A stretch of DNA of 64,000 nt from the NCBI GenBank assembly GCA_028283655.1, contig JAPWKE010000003.1, positions 3,286,001 through 3,350,000 on the forward strand. Direction: 5' to 3'. Within the stretch, counting starts at the first letter, position 1. Each line of letters opens with the position of its first letter. Both the position numbers and the translations under genes were made by a program. The notes under the pieces are model-generated. The model searched no databases. It was given only the letters and a program-made list of their open reading frames with translations, and was not told the DNA's origin. Source of the DNA: Acidobacteriaceae bacterium (GTDB lineage: Bacteria > Acidobacteriota > Terriglobia > Terriglobales > Acidobacteriaceae). This document shows, piece by piece, positions 50,424 through 59,614 of the stretch.

Positions 50424-50791
50424 CGTCCAGGAAACGGAAGAGTACGCGCTCGCATTTTCTTACCATCCAAAGTGATCAGGTATCCGGACTCGATCTCATG
50501 GGCAAGCCGCTCAAGAGCATGTAACACCATCTCGCCAAGGTTCTCCGGCGCAAGCAATTCGGACCGCAATTGAATTACCGAAGGGTGAGAGTCTCCGCTT
50601 ACACGAAGCCTCTCTCCAAAATCAAGATCACTCGTAAGGATCGCGTACTGGTGCTGCTGTGCGTACGACATGATCTATTCGTCTCTGTCAAAAGCCCTGC
50701 CAATACCAGACCAAGGACAAGCATCATGATTCGCCATCTTCAAATAAGTCACCCAACGAGATGTCAGGTTCATGTCGATGAGTATCTTCAC
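50420..50791 (-). pseudogene. DUF5615 PIN-like toxin with in-frame amber stop
   Basis: The GTG at 50791 overlaps the DUF433 stop (GTGA) and gives MKILIDMNLTSRWVTYLKMA, the usual opening of DUF5615 PIN-like toxins. Codon 39 is TAG (50675-50677), in the position where the family has S/E before IM. Reading continues in the same frame with MSYAQQHQYAILTSDLDFG and a normal C-terminus to 50420. So only one nonsense change separates it from an intact toxin; an ATG at 50671 could restart translation without the first catalytic Asp. Probably inactivated toxin. Confidence 0.8.
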
Positions 50792-51018
50792 GCTATGGCT
50801 AATTCAACATCAAAGCCTTGTACCAAGGCTGCAGCGTAAGCGAGCGCTTGATGAATGTCTTCCCGCTCAAGATACGGATAATCTGCGAGTAGTTGATCCA
50901 CGGTGTAACCACCAGCGATCTGCCCAACGATCATTCCTACCGTAACGCGCATTCCCCGTATGCAAGGTTTGCCGCCCATGAGTCCTGGTGTTTGCGTGAT
51001 TCGATCGAATTTTGCCAA
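50788..51018 (-). CDS. DUF433 antitoxin
   Basis: 76 residues. RITQTPGLMGGKPCIRGMRVTVGMI and DYPYLEREDIHQALAYAA are the DUF433 consensus, a helical DNA-binding antitoxin that pairs with DUF5615 toxins. It overlaps the toxin start by 4 bp, the normal coupling for this type II pair. With the toxin broken, it may persist as an orphan antitoxin. Confidence 0.88.
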   Translation of the reverse strand: MAKFDRITQTPGLMGGKPCIRGMRVTVGMIVGQIAGGYTVDQLLADYPYLEREDIHQALAYAAALVQGFDVELAIA

Positions 51019-51094
51019 CGGTCACACCTCACAGTTACAACTCATCGTAGACGAAAGATGATCGCAGTCCCAAGAACTTCTCGAGCAGCCATAA

Positions 51095-51128
51095 AAACGC
51101 CGGAGGCCTTTGCAGGCTTCCGGCGTTT
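51095..51128 (-). terminator. hup terminator
   Basis: A 14-bp stem with one wobble, AAACGCCGGAGGCC against GGCTTCCGGCGTTT, loop TTTGCA, followed on the minus strand by a T-run. It ends the HU gene about 40 bp upstream. Confidence 0.85.
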
Positions 51129-51170
51129 CGTTGTTGCTGTATCGCATGCGCTCGTGAGGAGCGCGATCAA

Positions 51171-51467
<297 letters not shown>

Positions 51468-51598
51468 GTTGTGTCTCCTTATCGAAATCTGTTGGGCGCT
51501 TTGGGCCCATCTCCCGCATGTTGCTGGCGTGAGCACTTCCTCATAGAGGAAGCGATTCGCCAGTGTTTATGCGGGTGCGAAGTACCGCGCCGAGATTC

Positions 51599-51627
51599 AC
51601 TCTCAAGCCCACGAAAAAGTTTGTCAA
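51599..51627 (-). promoter_or_regulatory. Possible hup promoter
   Basis: A perfect -35 box TTGACA (51622-51627 on the minus strand) is followed 17 bp later by a weak -10 (GAGAGT, 51599-51604). It is about 135 bp before the HU start; no better match was seen. Confidence 0.35.
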
Positions 51628-51722
51628 CCGCAAATATCGGTTTTTTACGGTTTTCTTGTGGGTTTTTACCGTATTTCAGTATTTTTGCACCATTTCGGGT
51701 CAAAAACGGCTGATTCGCCCCC

Positions 51723-52448
51723 CTAAAGAAAGCGGTTCATCGCGCTTGTACTTGCTGGGGCAGACGCTGAAATGGCCGCGTTCAGAGCCTCCACAATGGG
51801 CGTTGTGCGCTTGAACGTGGACACGATTGTGCGGACGAAGGAGGGGTCCAGGGCGGTCTCGGCGGGGAGCTCCAGGATGACACCCCAGCTCTGGGCGCGA
51901 AGCAGGTCCCCGGCAGGATGGTCCGCAGGAAAGCCCTTGGGCATCCGCGTGAGCGAGTGCAGGTTGAACGAGGCCAGGGTGCCGAGGTCGCCTTTGCGGG
52001 GCTTGAGGCTGCTTTGCAGCGAGGTCCGGTACTCTTCGTGGTGCTCGGCCATCCAACGGCGTATGGCAGCAAGTTGCTCGCGCGCGGGCATGAAGACACC
52101 TGCGGCCAACTCGACCTTCTTCGGAGAGACCTGTAGGTAGAAGCCACCGCCGGAGGTCTTCTCCATGCCACGGCGAGCCCACCAGGCGGCCACGTGGGGC
52201 TTGTAGGGCCTCTTGTCGGCGCTGAAGCGTATGTCGCGATAGATCCGCATCATCGTCTTCGGCGCAGGGCGAATGTGCTCGGGAGCAAAGCTTGCGAGAC
52301 CACTGTTTACTTCGTCGATGAGCGTGAGCATCGGGGTCTTCAGTTCACGCTCGTAGAGTTCGCGGCGAGCTTCAAACCACTCGCGGTCGTTGTTGCGGTT
52401 CAGGCCTTTGAGGAACTTGAGCGCGGCGGGGGTGAAGTGTGTGCCCAT
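51723..52448 (-). CDS. DUF2461 family protein
   Basis: 241 residues from ATG 52448 (MGTHFTPAALKFLKGLNRNNDREWF). The reading frame is open for about 190 codons upstream but that part is not protein-like. Motifs TMMRIYRDIRFSADKRPYKPH, GGGFYLQVSPKKVELAAGVF and RKGDLGTLASF match DUF2461/TIGR02453, a family with no established activity. It is alone, divergent from the downstream oxidoreductase gene. Confidence 0.85.
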   Translation of the reverse strand: MGTHFTPAALKFLKGLNRNNDREWFEARRELYERELKTPMLTLIDEVNSGLASFAPEHIRPAPKTMMRIYRDIRFSADKRPYKPHVAAWWARRGMEKTSGGGFYLQVSPKKVELAAGVFMPAREQLAAIRRWMAEHHEEYRTSLQSSLKPRKGDLGTLASFNLHSLTRMPKGFPADHPAGDLLRAQSWGVILELPAETALDPSFVRTIVSTFKRTTPIVEALNAAISASAPASTSAMNRFL

Positions 52449-52606
52449 ATCGTGATGGTAGTGGCTCCTGAGCTGAGTAAAAAGAACGTGCCGGAACGCA
52501 AAGCGCAGCGTTCGCCTCGAAACTTTACCGAGATTTGATGTGGAGCATGGCTTGAAGTCTTCTTTTGAAAATGCCACGAGGCCATCTGATTGCATCTGAA
52601 GAGAGC

Positions 52607-53515
52607 ATGAAGGCTGTTCTGTTGCATGAGTACGGCAAGCCAGGCTTGCTGAAGTGGGAAGAGGCTGCCGACCCCAAGCCCGGGCAAGGCGAAGTGCTGG
52701 TGCGTGTACAAGCCGCAAGCGTGAACCCTGTCGATCTGAAGCGACGCTCCGGTGCTGCGGCAGAGCGCTTTCCTGTGCAGTTTCCGGGCATCCTTGGGCG
52801 AGACTTTGCCGGCGTAATTCGTGAGCTTGGCGAAGGTGTCCACGGCTTTGCGGTGGGTGATCGCGTCTTTGGTCTGGCGTGGGATACGTACGCCGAGCTG
52901 TGCGTCTGCAAAGCGGATGAGATGGCAAAGATTCCTGATGGCGTGGACGTCTCAACAGCAGCGGCGATTCCGTTGGTGAGTGCGACCGGCGATCAGCTTG
53001 TGCGTGAAGCGGCAAAGGCGCAGAAGGGCGATGCGCTGGTGATCTCAGGCCTGACCGGCAGCGTGGGCCGGTGTGCGTTGTTCACCGCGAAAGAGCTTGA
53101 GGTGAAGGTCATTGCTGCCGTGCGCAAACATGCGATGGAGGAAGCTCGATCCCTTGGTGCGGTGGACGCGATTGATCTTGAAGACGACAAGAGCATCGCA
53201 CTGCTTGGCTTTGTGGATGCCGTTGCCGACACGGTTGGCCGCGAGGCAGGCACGAAGCTCATCGGCAAGGTGAAGGCTGGAGGCAACTACGGCAGTATCG
53301 TAGGCGTGCCGAAGAACGCGTCCCTTCATCCGACCGTGCAGGTGAACGCAATGATGACGCATCCTGATGCGAAGACGTACGTTCGCTTCGCAGAGGCGAT
53401 CCGCGATGGCAAGCTGGTGCTGCCGATTGATCGTGTTGTGCCGATGGCGGAAGCAGCGGAAGCGCATGCTGCGGCGGAGAAGGGCGGCATTGGAAAGATT
53501 GTTCTCACGGCATAG
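52607..53515 (+). CDS. MDR-superfamily NADPH-dependent oxidoreductase (quinone reductase-like)
   Basis: 302 residues from ATG 52607, MKAVLLHEYGKPGLLKWEEA; an earlier in-frame ATG at 52565 adds 14 residues without family character. GEVLVRVQAASVNPVDLKRRSG, GRDFAGVI, VGDRVFGL and GLTGSVGRCALFTAKELEVKVIAAV show the GroES-like and Rossmann halves of zinc-free MDR quinone oxidoreductases. The nucleotide loop is SGLTGSVG. Substrate unknown; probably quinones or reactive enones. Confidence 0.85.
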   Translation: MKAVLLHEYGKPGLLKWEEAADPKPGQGEVLVRVQAASVNPVDLKRRSGAAAERFPVQFPGILGRDFAGVIRELGEGVHGFAVGDRVFGLAWDTYAELCVCKADEMAKIPDGVDVSTAAAIPLVSATGDQLVREAAKAQKGDALVISGLTGSVGRCALFTAKELEVKVIAAVRKHAMEEARSLGAVDAIDLEDDKSIALLGFVDAVADTVGREAGTKLIGKVKAGGNYGSIVGVPKNASLHPTVQVNAMMTHPDAKTYVRFAEAIRDGKLVLPIDRVVPMAEAAEAHAAAEKGGIGKIVLTA

Positions 53516-53577
53516 ATTCGCTTCGTCGTATCCTGTGGCAACTGTTTCATCCATTACCCACGCCGAGGGATACCTTG

Positions 53578-55353
53578 ATGTCGTATTTGCCGATTGAGAA
53601 GCGCTGCCGCACGATGGCCGCTGTGATGCTGAGTGCCATGATGTGTGCGCCGTTTACGGCCGCTGTTGCGCAGAAGAAAGGCACAGAGGTCGATGGCTAC
53701 TACGGCCCACAGCCTGCCACCGAATCGCTTGATCTGGCGATGTATCAGCGGATCCGCAACGAGGGCCTGCAGCATGGCAAGGTGATGCAGTTCGCCTATG
53801 CGTTGATGGATGGCATCGGGCCGCGTCTTACGGGTTCGCCGAACCTTGCGAAGGCCAATGCGTGGACGCGCGACACGATGACGTCGATCGGCTTGTCGAA
53901 CGCGCACCTCGAAGACTGGGGCGAGTTCGGCATGGGCTGGCAACAGATCAATACCTGGGCACAGATGACGTCGCCTGATCCCGAACCGCTGTGGATGCAG
54001 GCGCTGCCGTGGTCGGTCTCGACGAACGGCACGGTGGATGGCGACATTGTGTATATGCCGCTGACAGCGGATACGGACCTCGAACAGTACAAGGGCAAGC
54101 TGAAAGGCAAGATCGTTCTGCTGGGTGCGATGCGCACAACGCCCGATCTTACCGAGCCTCTCTTCCATCGCTACACCGACGATGAGTTGCAGAAGATGAC
54201 GGAGTTTCAGGCTACGGAAGGCGGTCCGCGTCTGATCAACGGCAAGACGTTTGCCGAGTTCATGGCAGAACGGCGCAAGATGTCTGAGGTGAAGACGAAG
54301 GCGTTGAAGATGATGGCCGACGAAGGTGTTCTCGCCATCATTACGCCGACACGCGATGGCAGCAAAGGCGGCGGCACAGGCGTAATCTTCGACGACAACG
54401 GCAACATGCTTTCGCGCGATGGTTACAAGGTTGAAGGCAAGGTCATGATCCCCTGCGCGGTGATGATGATTGAGCACTATAACCGGCTGGCGCGTATGTA
54501 TGAGCATCATGTAGCCGTGCACGTCGCGGTGAACATCGAGACCAAGTTCACCGGCGACCATGAGCACGGTTTCAATACGGTGGCGGAGATTCCTGGAACC
54601 GATCCGAAGCTGAAGGACCAGGTGGTGATGGTCGGCGGACATCTCGATAGCTGGATCTCTGCGACGGGTGCGACGGACAACGGCGCAGGCACAGTGGTTG
54701 CGATGGAAGCGATGCGCATTCTGAAGTCACTGGGTGTTGAGCCAAAGCGTACGATTCGCATTGGCTTGTGGACCGGTGAAGAGCAAGGCATCTTCGGTTC
54801 GGAAGGCTATGTGAAGCAGCACTTCGGCGCGTTTGCCAAGCCCGCAACGCCGGATGCTCCAGGCACGCCGAGCTTTATGAGCAACAACCACGGGCCTTTG
54901 CAGACCACGAAGGAGTGGGAGAAGCTGGACGCCTACTACAACATGGACAACGGCACGGGTATGCTGCGCGGCATCTACACGCAGGGCAACTTCGCGATCG
55001 CTCCGATCTTTCAGCAGTGGATCGCGCCGCTGAAGGACCTCGGCGTAACGACAGTGACGACGCGCAACACGGGCGGCACCGATCACCTCTCGTTCGATGC
55101 CGTGGGACTGCCGGGCTTCCAGTTCATTCAGGACCCGATGGACTATGGCACACGCACGCATCACTCCGACATGGACACGGTCGATCGTCTGCATGAGAGC
55201 GACCTCGAGCAGGCTGCGATTGTGGAAGCGATCTTCCTTTGGAACACGAGCCAGCGTGAGGCGATGATGCCTCGCAAGCCGTTCCCGCATCCTGAGGACG
55301 ACGACAAACTGAACGCTCCGCTGAAGGGGATTTATCCGAACGCGCAACAGTAA
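53578..55353 (+). CDS. Secreted M28-family metallopeptidase
   Basis: 591 residues from ATG 53578 (a TTG lies one codon earlier). The signal peptide ends APFTAAVAQ. A PA-type insert comes before the catalytic core: GGHLDSW, ATGATDNGAG, LWTGEEQGIFGS and THHSDMDTVDRL, which supply the two-zinc ligands His, Asp, Glu and His/Asp. Such aminopeptidases trim peptides in the periplasm or outside. A strong terminator follows. Confidence 0.88.
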   Translation: MSYLPIEKRCRTMAAVMLSAMMCAPFTAAVAQKKGTEVDGYYGPQPATESLDLAMYQRIRNEGLQHGKVMQFAYALMDGIGPRLTGSPNLAKANAWTRDTMTSIGLSNAHLEDWGEFGMGWQQINTWAQMTSPDPEPLWMQALPWSVSTNGTVDGDIVYMPLTADTDLEQYKGKLKGKIVLLGAMRTTPDLTEPLFHRYTDDELQKMTEFQATEGGPRLINGKTFAEFMAERRKMSEVKTKALKMMADEGVLAIITPTRDGSKGGGTGVIFDDNGNMLSRDGYKVEGKVMIPCAVMMIEHYNRLARMYEHHVAVHVAVNIETKFTGDHEHGFNTVAEIPGTDPKLKDQVVMVGGHLDSWISATGATDNGAGTVVAMEAMRILKSLGVEPKRTIRIGLWTGEEQGIFGSEGYVKQHFGAFAKPATPDAPGTPSFMSNNHGPLQTTKEWEKLDAYYNMDNGTGMLRGIYTQGNFAIAPIFQQWIAPLKDLGVTTVTTRNTGGTDHLSFDAVGLPGFQFIQDPMDYGTRTHHSDMDTVDRLHESDLEQAAIVEAIFLWNTSQREAMMPRKPFPHPEDDDKLNAPLKGIYPNAQQ

Positions 55354-55372
55354 GCTTTCGCAAGAAGCATAG

Positions 55373-55400
55373 GCGGCGAAGAGTACTAACTCTTCGCCGC
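55373..55400 (+). terminator. Intrinsic terminator after the M28 peptidase
   Basis: Perfect 12-bp stem GCGGCGAAGAGT, loop ACTA, followed by TTTTATTTT. Confidence 0.92.
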
Positions 55401-55442
55401 TTTTATTTTGGGGACGCAGTCAGGAAAGATGCGAGCGTGGCT

Positions 55443-55952
55443 TTAGGCTGGCATGTACTGCTGCCACTCATTGGTTGATTCAGCCAGTCGCTTGAGCAGC
55501 GCGAAGCGTTGGTTCGCTAACTTGAGGATATGGGGCTTGAGGAGAGCGAGAGAAGCTGCGCGGCCAAGGATGCCGAAGGGAAGATCGAAGTACACGTGGT
55601 CTTCCATGATGGTGGGTGAGCCCGGCGTGCTGCTCTGGCGGAAGAAGTGATCGTGATGGAAGTGCGCGAAGCGGCCCTGCTCCTGCGTGTCCTGAAAGAA
55701 CGCGGTCAGCGTTGGCTCACCGTCGAGTGTATGCAGCGCCGGTGGCGTGAAGGCCGTGATCAAGGTGTGGTGCGTTGTGGGCAGACCAAACTTGATGCCG
55801 CGCCAGACGATGCGACTCTCTGCAATGACAAAGCTCGGGCCGCTGATCTGCTTCATGCCGAGTGTGCCCTGCACCAGCTCCACGTTCGTCGAGAGCGCGA
55901 AGCAGCGCTCGATGGGGGCGTGCACTTCGATGCTGAGGGAGAGAGGAGACAT
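55443..55952 (-). CDS. SRPBCC (START-like) family protein
   Basis: 169 residues. LSIEVHAPIERCFALSTNVEL is the N-terminal strand-helix of this ligand-binding fold, followed by a HFHHDHFF-type strand and GTPTIMEDHVYFDLPFGIL (approximate). The family binds lipids, polyketides or other small hydrophobic ligands; here the ligand is unknown. A 22-codon remnant of a related protein lies at 63130. It converges with the M28 gene across the terminator. Confidence 0.8.
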   Translation of the reverse strand: MSPLSLSIEVHAPIERCFALSTNVELVQGTLGMKQISGPSFVIAESRIVWRGIKFGLPTTHHTLITAFTPPALHTLDGEPTLTAFFQDTQEQGRFAHFHHDHFFRQSSTPGSPTIMEDHVYFDLPFGILGRAASLALLKPHILKLANQRFALLKRLAESTNEWQQYMPA

Positions 55953-55960
55953 TAGATTAA

Positions 55961-56134
55961 AGCGTAGACATTAGACAGTAGAGGGTAGACGTGGCGCGGC
56001 GGCCGTATGTGTTCTGCGCGGCACTACTACTTAGGATGCGGCGCGAGTGCACTGCGTTGGCAATTGCTTCTCACAACACCAGCACTCTATCGCTAAGCGG
56101 CACGGCCGACTCTCTGCTGTCTAATATCTACGCT
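55961..56134. repeat. TAGAC-rich inverted repeat
   Basis: AGCGTAGACATTAGACAGTA (55961-55980, extending to 55985) is matched in inverted orientation by 56110-56134 with a few mismatches; short TAGAC units are also repeated in tandem. The arms flank about 125 bp without a gene. Could be a REP-like or slippage-derived element. Confidence 0.5.
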
Positions 56135-56878
56135 CTACTGTCTATCCTTCGTGTATGTCTCGAAGATGACGGAGCGGAGCTGTTGCGTAAGAGCGTCGGC
56201 GTCGCGCGTGGTGAGGCCGATCGTTGGGATGGGTTCGCCGACGATGAGCTTCAACGGACGCGGATGCATGGCGTAGACGTGGATCGGCAGAAGCTCGTAG
56301 GTACCGATGAGGGTCAGCGGTACGAGCGGAACCTGCGCCTTGATGGCCATCCATGCGGCTCCGGCGACCATGTCCTGTAACTCGCCGGTGGCAGCACGTC
56401 CACCTTCAGGAAAGATCACGAGAGGAAGCCCCGCACTGAGCGTCTTGACGCCGCGAGCCAGCGAGGTAACGCCTGCGCGCGCGGAGCTTTGGTCGATGGG
56501 CACCTGGCCCGAACGATTGAGATACCAGCCGATGAAGGGGATCTTCCAGAGCGGTGCCTTGGCGAGGATGCGGAACTGGAACGGCAGCCGCGCGAAGAGC
56601 ACAGGCGTGTCGTAGTAGCTGAGGTGGTTGCTCGCACAGACGCATGCACCGAGGCCGCGAAGGCGCTCCGCGTGAACGATCTCCGTCGGAGAGAGAGCGA
56701 TCTTCAGCAACACACGCGCCCATTGACGAGCGATCCAGTGCTGCTGACGGCCGCTCTTATCCCACAACCCAGCGATGAGCGAAATCGTGCCGAAGAAGGT
56801 AGTAGCCAGCGCGATGAGAGGCATCAGCAGCAGGTAGGTGGTCCACTTCCAGAACGGCGGCGGGGTCTTTGATGACAT
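56135..56878 (-). CDS. plsC: 1-acyl-sn-glycerol-3-phosphate acyltransferase (PlsC-like)
   Basis: 247 residues from ATG 56878. A membrane helix (WTTYLLLMPLIALATTFFGT) precedes the catalytic NHLSYYD (His-x4-Asp), then FPEGGRAATGELQDM and VPLVPLTLIGTYEL. These are acyltransferase motifs I and III-IV of PlsC, which makes phosphatidic acid at the inner membrane. A GTG four codons upstream is an alternative start. It lies 19 bp after folC on the same strand. Confidence 0.88.
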   Translation of the reverse strand: MSSKTPPPFWKWTTYLLLMPLIALATTFFGTISLIAGLWDKSGRQQHWIARQWARVLLKIALSPTEIVHAERLRGLGACVCASNHLSYYDTPVLFARLPFQFRILAKAPLWKIPFIGWYLNRSGQVPIDQSSARAGVTSLARGVKTLSAGLPLVIFPEGGRAATGELQDMVAGAAWMAIKAQVPLVPLTLIGTYELLPIHVYAMHPRPLKLIVGEPIPTIGLTTRDADALTQQLRSVIFETYTKDRQ

Positions 56879-56897
56879 CTCTTCGGACACTGTGTGC

Positions 56898-58334
56898 CTA
56901 TCGTACTTCTTCTGCAAGCAGAGCGCGGATTTCGGCGACAAGGAAGACGCTGCCGGTGGCGACGATGACACCGTGCGGCGGCGTGATGGCTTCAGCCTGC
57001 GCGAGCGCCGCGGGAATGTGCGGAGCGCCATGTGCGGGGACGTCCATGGCGTGCGCCACGGTGAGGAGCTCATCGAGCGTGGAGGCGCGGGCGTTCTGGA
57101 TGGGCGCGAGAACAATGTGGTCGTGCGCTCGTTCGGGTTCGCTCGAAGCAGAGTCAAAGAGCGGGAAGAGTACCTGCGCCATCTCCTGCACGGGCTTGTC
57201 CGCGAGTGCAGAGAAGACGAGCGTGCGCGGCGTGGTGGCGGGCAGGGAGGCTAGTGCGGAGCGAAGTGTCCAGGCGCCTGCAGGGTTGTGTGCAACGTCA
57301 AGCAGCAGCGGAGCGTGCCCGCGCTGAGAGGGGATGAACTCCAGACGGCCGGGCCACTGCGTGTTGCGTACACCCGCTTCAATCGCAGAGTTCGTGATGT
57401 TCGCAAACCCGTGGTTGGCGCGGAGTTCGAGCGCGGTGGCCACGGCAAGCGCAAGGTTGCGCTGCTGGTGCACACCAGAGAGCGGCGAGTCGATGTGCAG
57501 CACCTCGCCATCGATGGAGAGCTCGTAGCGGTTGCGCGGAAGCAGCGAGTCGGCGGAAGGAACGCCGCCGGATGCCATCAGGTTGCGCGGCGGCAGGCAG
57601 CGCGCCGCGTCCACGCCACGCACGTTGTTGCTGACGGCGATTTCGCCGATGGCGGCGTTCGCTTCAGGGTGCTGCGAGAGCGTGACCAGCACGCCGTCCT
57701 GGCGCAGGATGCCGGCCTTCTCCCGCGCGATCTCGCCGATGGTGTTGCCAAGAAACTCGGTATGGTCGAGACCGATGTCGGTGATGACAGAGACGAGCGG
57801 TTCGACGGAGTTGGTCGCGTCGAGACGGCCCCCAAGGCCGACTTCCAGCACGGCGAGTTGCACACGCTGCTCCGCGAAGAAGGAGAAGGCTACGGCGGTG
57901 AAGAGCTCGAAGAAGCTGGGCGTATGCGGCAGCACACCTTCGATGACAAGACGCTCAGAGACGCTCCAGGCACGGCCAAAGAGCTCGCCAAAGGCTGCGT
58001 CGGGGATCTCGTTCAGAGCAGCGTCTGTTCCACCGGCAGAGGTGCGAATGCGCTCGTTGACGCGCAGAAGGTGTGGCGAGGTATACAGGCCCGTGCGCAG
58101 GCCGCTGGCGGCGGCGATGGAGGCCAGCGTGGCCGCGGTGGAGCCTTTGCCGTTGGTTCCGGCGATCAGCACACTCGGAAACGACCTCTGCGGCAAGCCA
58201 AGCGCGGTGAGCAGGGCTCGGATATGGTCGAGCGAAAACTTGCGCGGAGCGGCGGCCGCGGCGCCGGAAGCACGGCCGGTGCGAAGCTCGGGGCCGAGGG
58301 ATGCGAGAGTTTCGAGTGCGTGTTCGTACGTCAT
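56898..58334 (-). CDS. folC: Folylpolyglutamate/dihydrofolate synthase
   Basis: 478 residues. GTNGKGS at 59-65, TSPHLLRVNERI, LEVGLGGRLDATN, and LDVAHNPAGAW are the FolC/Mur-ligase-family signatures. It adds glutamates to folates and, in bacteria with one FolC, also makes dihydrofolate from dihydropteroate. An Ala-rich stretch near residues 22-30 is a little unusual. Co-oriented with plsC downstream. Confidence 0.95.
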   Translation of the reverse strand: MTYEHALETLASLGPELRTGRASGAAAAAPRKFSLDHIRALLTALGLPQRSFPSVLIAGTNGKGSTAATLASIAAASGLRTGLYTSPHLLRVNERIRTSAGGTDAALNEIPDAAFGELFGRAWSVSERLVIEGVLPHTPSFFELFTAVAFSFFAEQRVQLAVLEVGLGGRLDATNSVEPLVSVITDIGLDHTEFLGNTIGEIAREKAGILRQDGVLVTLSQHPEANAAIGEIAVSNNVRGVDAARCLPPRNLMASGGVPSADSLLPRNRYELSIDGEVLHIDSPLSGVHQQRNLALAVATALELRANHGFANITNSAIEAGVRNTQWPGRLEFIPSQRGHAPLLLDVAHNPAGAWTLRSALASLPATTPRTLVFSALADKPVQEMAQVLFPLFDSASSEPERAHDHIVLAPIQNARASTLDELLTVAHAMDVPAHGAPHIPAALAQAEAITPPHGVIVATGSVFLVAEIRALLAEEVR

Positions 58335-58470
58335 TTTTGTTTGCTTTTCCCTGCCGGAGGAGTAACGTTACCTAAAGCGTTTCCCCCTCACATGAAAACT
58401 GTACCTTTTTTCATGGATAGAGGCTGGGAAGCGGCATACTGGGCACGGAAGTACAGGACATCTTCGCTCT

Positions 58471-58821
58471 ATGAACCTTCACGACACGCTGATACTTATC
58501 GAGTTCTTTGTCATCCTGCTGAGCCCTTGCGTCTCGGCCACGATGGTGACGATGCGCTGGGACAAGGCCGAAGCGGCTTATCTGCTCTTTGAAGAGCAGG
58601 TAGCGCGTCTGATGGAGCCGAAGGCCAAGCCTGTTCCAGGCAACCTGATGATTCGCCCGTACGAAGCCTGGGCGTTCCACTGTGCAGCCGCACCGATGGA
58701 GTCCGCAACCGAGTTCCGTCTACGCGTGTTCAACCCGCGCAAGCCTCGCGCTGTCGCCGCGGAGCACGAGATCGTCACTGCGGTCGCTCAGATATCGAGC
58801 GTTCAGGTCGCTGCTGCCTAA
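58471..58821 (+). CDS. Hypothetical protein, convergent overlap with methyltransferase gene
   Basis: 116 residues. Begins MNLHDTLILIEFFVILLSPC, a hydrophobic start, then an amphipathic part (WDKAEAAYLLFEEQVARLM). Its composition and GC-rich third positions look like real coding sequence. It overlaps the last 102 bp of the methyltransferase gene on the other strand, which is uncommon. No family recognised and no strong Shine-Dalgarno; moderately likely to be real. Confidence 0.5.
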   Translation: MNLHDTLILIEFFVILLSPCVSATMVTMRWDKAEAAYLLFEEQVARLMEPKAKPVPGNLMIRPYEAWAFHCAAAPMESATEFRLRVFNPRKPRAVAAEHEIVTAVAQISSVQVAAA

Positions 58822-59607
58822 GGCTTCGCAGAGCTTCCAACCGCAGGCTGCTACTTCGTTCGCTAGCTCCTGCTCCGAAAAGAAAAGCTGGAACGGTTCG
58901 CCGACCTGCGCGACACGCTCGCTGATGCTGTCACGCTGACGCTGCTCGTCTTCGTTCAGCAGATGGCGTGGCCAGGCGTAGTCGAAGACGAGCTCTGTGC
59001 CGGGGGCGCATTGTGCCAGCGCACGCATCGTCGTTCGAAAGGCTTCTGACGTGAGGTAAGGCACGACGCCAAGCCAGGCGATGACTGTGGGGGTATCCCA
59101 GCGAAAACCTGCGGCGGTCAGTTGATCCACAAGCGAGTCCCGTTCGAAGTCGACGGGGACGAAGTGCATCGAGGGCGGGATCGTGATGTCCGCGTTCGCA
59201 AGGCACTCCTGCTTCCAGGCTTGCGTAGCCGGGTGGTCGACTTCGAAGACCTGCACGTCGCTGTAGGGGTTGCGGTAGGCGAAGGTGTCGAGCCCAGCGC
59301 CGAGGACGAGGTACTGCGCGGCCAATCCCTGCGAGGCGGGACCCTGCAAGACGGAGCCCTGCTCGTGGCGCGCGGCCAGCGTGTCCTCCGCGAAGCGGGC
59401 GCGGGTGACCATCCAGGCGCGGAGGGCGGCGGAGAAAGGGCGCTTGCGGCTCTTCGGTGTGCGGGAGAGCTCTTCCCACTGCCCTGCAGGCAGGATTTTG
59501 ACCGCGAGAGGATCGCGGAAGACGAGCGGTTCGGCGTCGAAGAGCTGGTGCGAGGCCCGACGCAGAGCCACTCGAAGCGCGGTGCGGGATGGCTGGGCGT
59601 GGATCAA
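58720..59607 (-). CDS. Class I SAM-dependent methyltransferase, LCMT-like
   Basis: 295 residues. Matches the TIGR00027/Ppm1-like family: FRDPLAVKILPAG, RARFAEDTL, YLVLGAGLDTFAYRNPY (SAM loop), FEVDHPATQAWKQ, and WLGVVPYLT. The C-terminus ends NARYLSDRSDDLVLRG, normal for the family, so the overlap with the plus-strand ORF does not shorten it. Substrate unknown; some relatives act on polyketides or proteins. Lies just after accD on the same strand, 7 bp apart. Confidence 0.85.
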   Translation of the reverse strand: MIHAQPSRTALRVALRRASHQLFDAEPLVFRDPLAVKILPAGQWEELSRTPKSRKRPFSAALRAWMVTRARFAEDTLAARHEQGSVLQGPASQGLAAQYLVLGAGLDTFAYRNPYSDVQVFEVDHPATQAWKQECLANADITIPPSMHFVPVDFERDSLVDQLTAAGFRWDTPTVIAWLGVVPYLTSEAFRTTMRALAQCAPGTELVFDYAWPRHLLNEDEQRQRDSISERVAQVGEPFQLFFSEQELANEVAACGWKLCEALGSSDLNARYLSDRSDDLVLRGDSARLARVEHA

Positions 59608-59614
59608 CGCGCGC

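Noticed and set aside
52449-53015. Upstream extension of the DUF2461 ORF
   Set aside because: Lies antisense to the oxidoreductase gene and is low-complexity; family members start at MGTHFTP.
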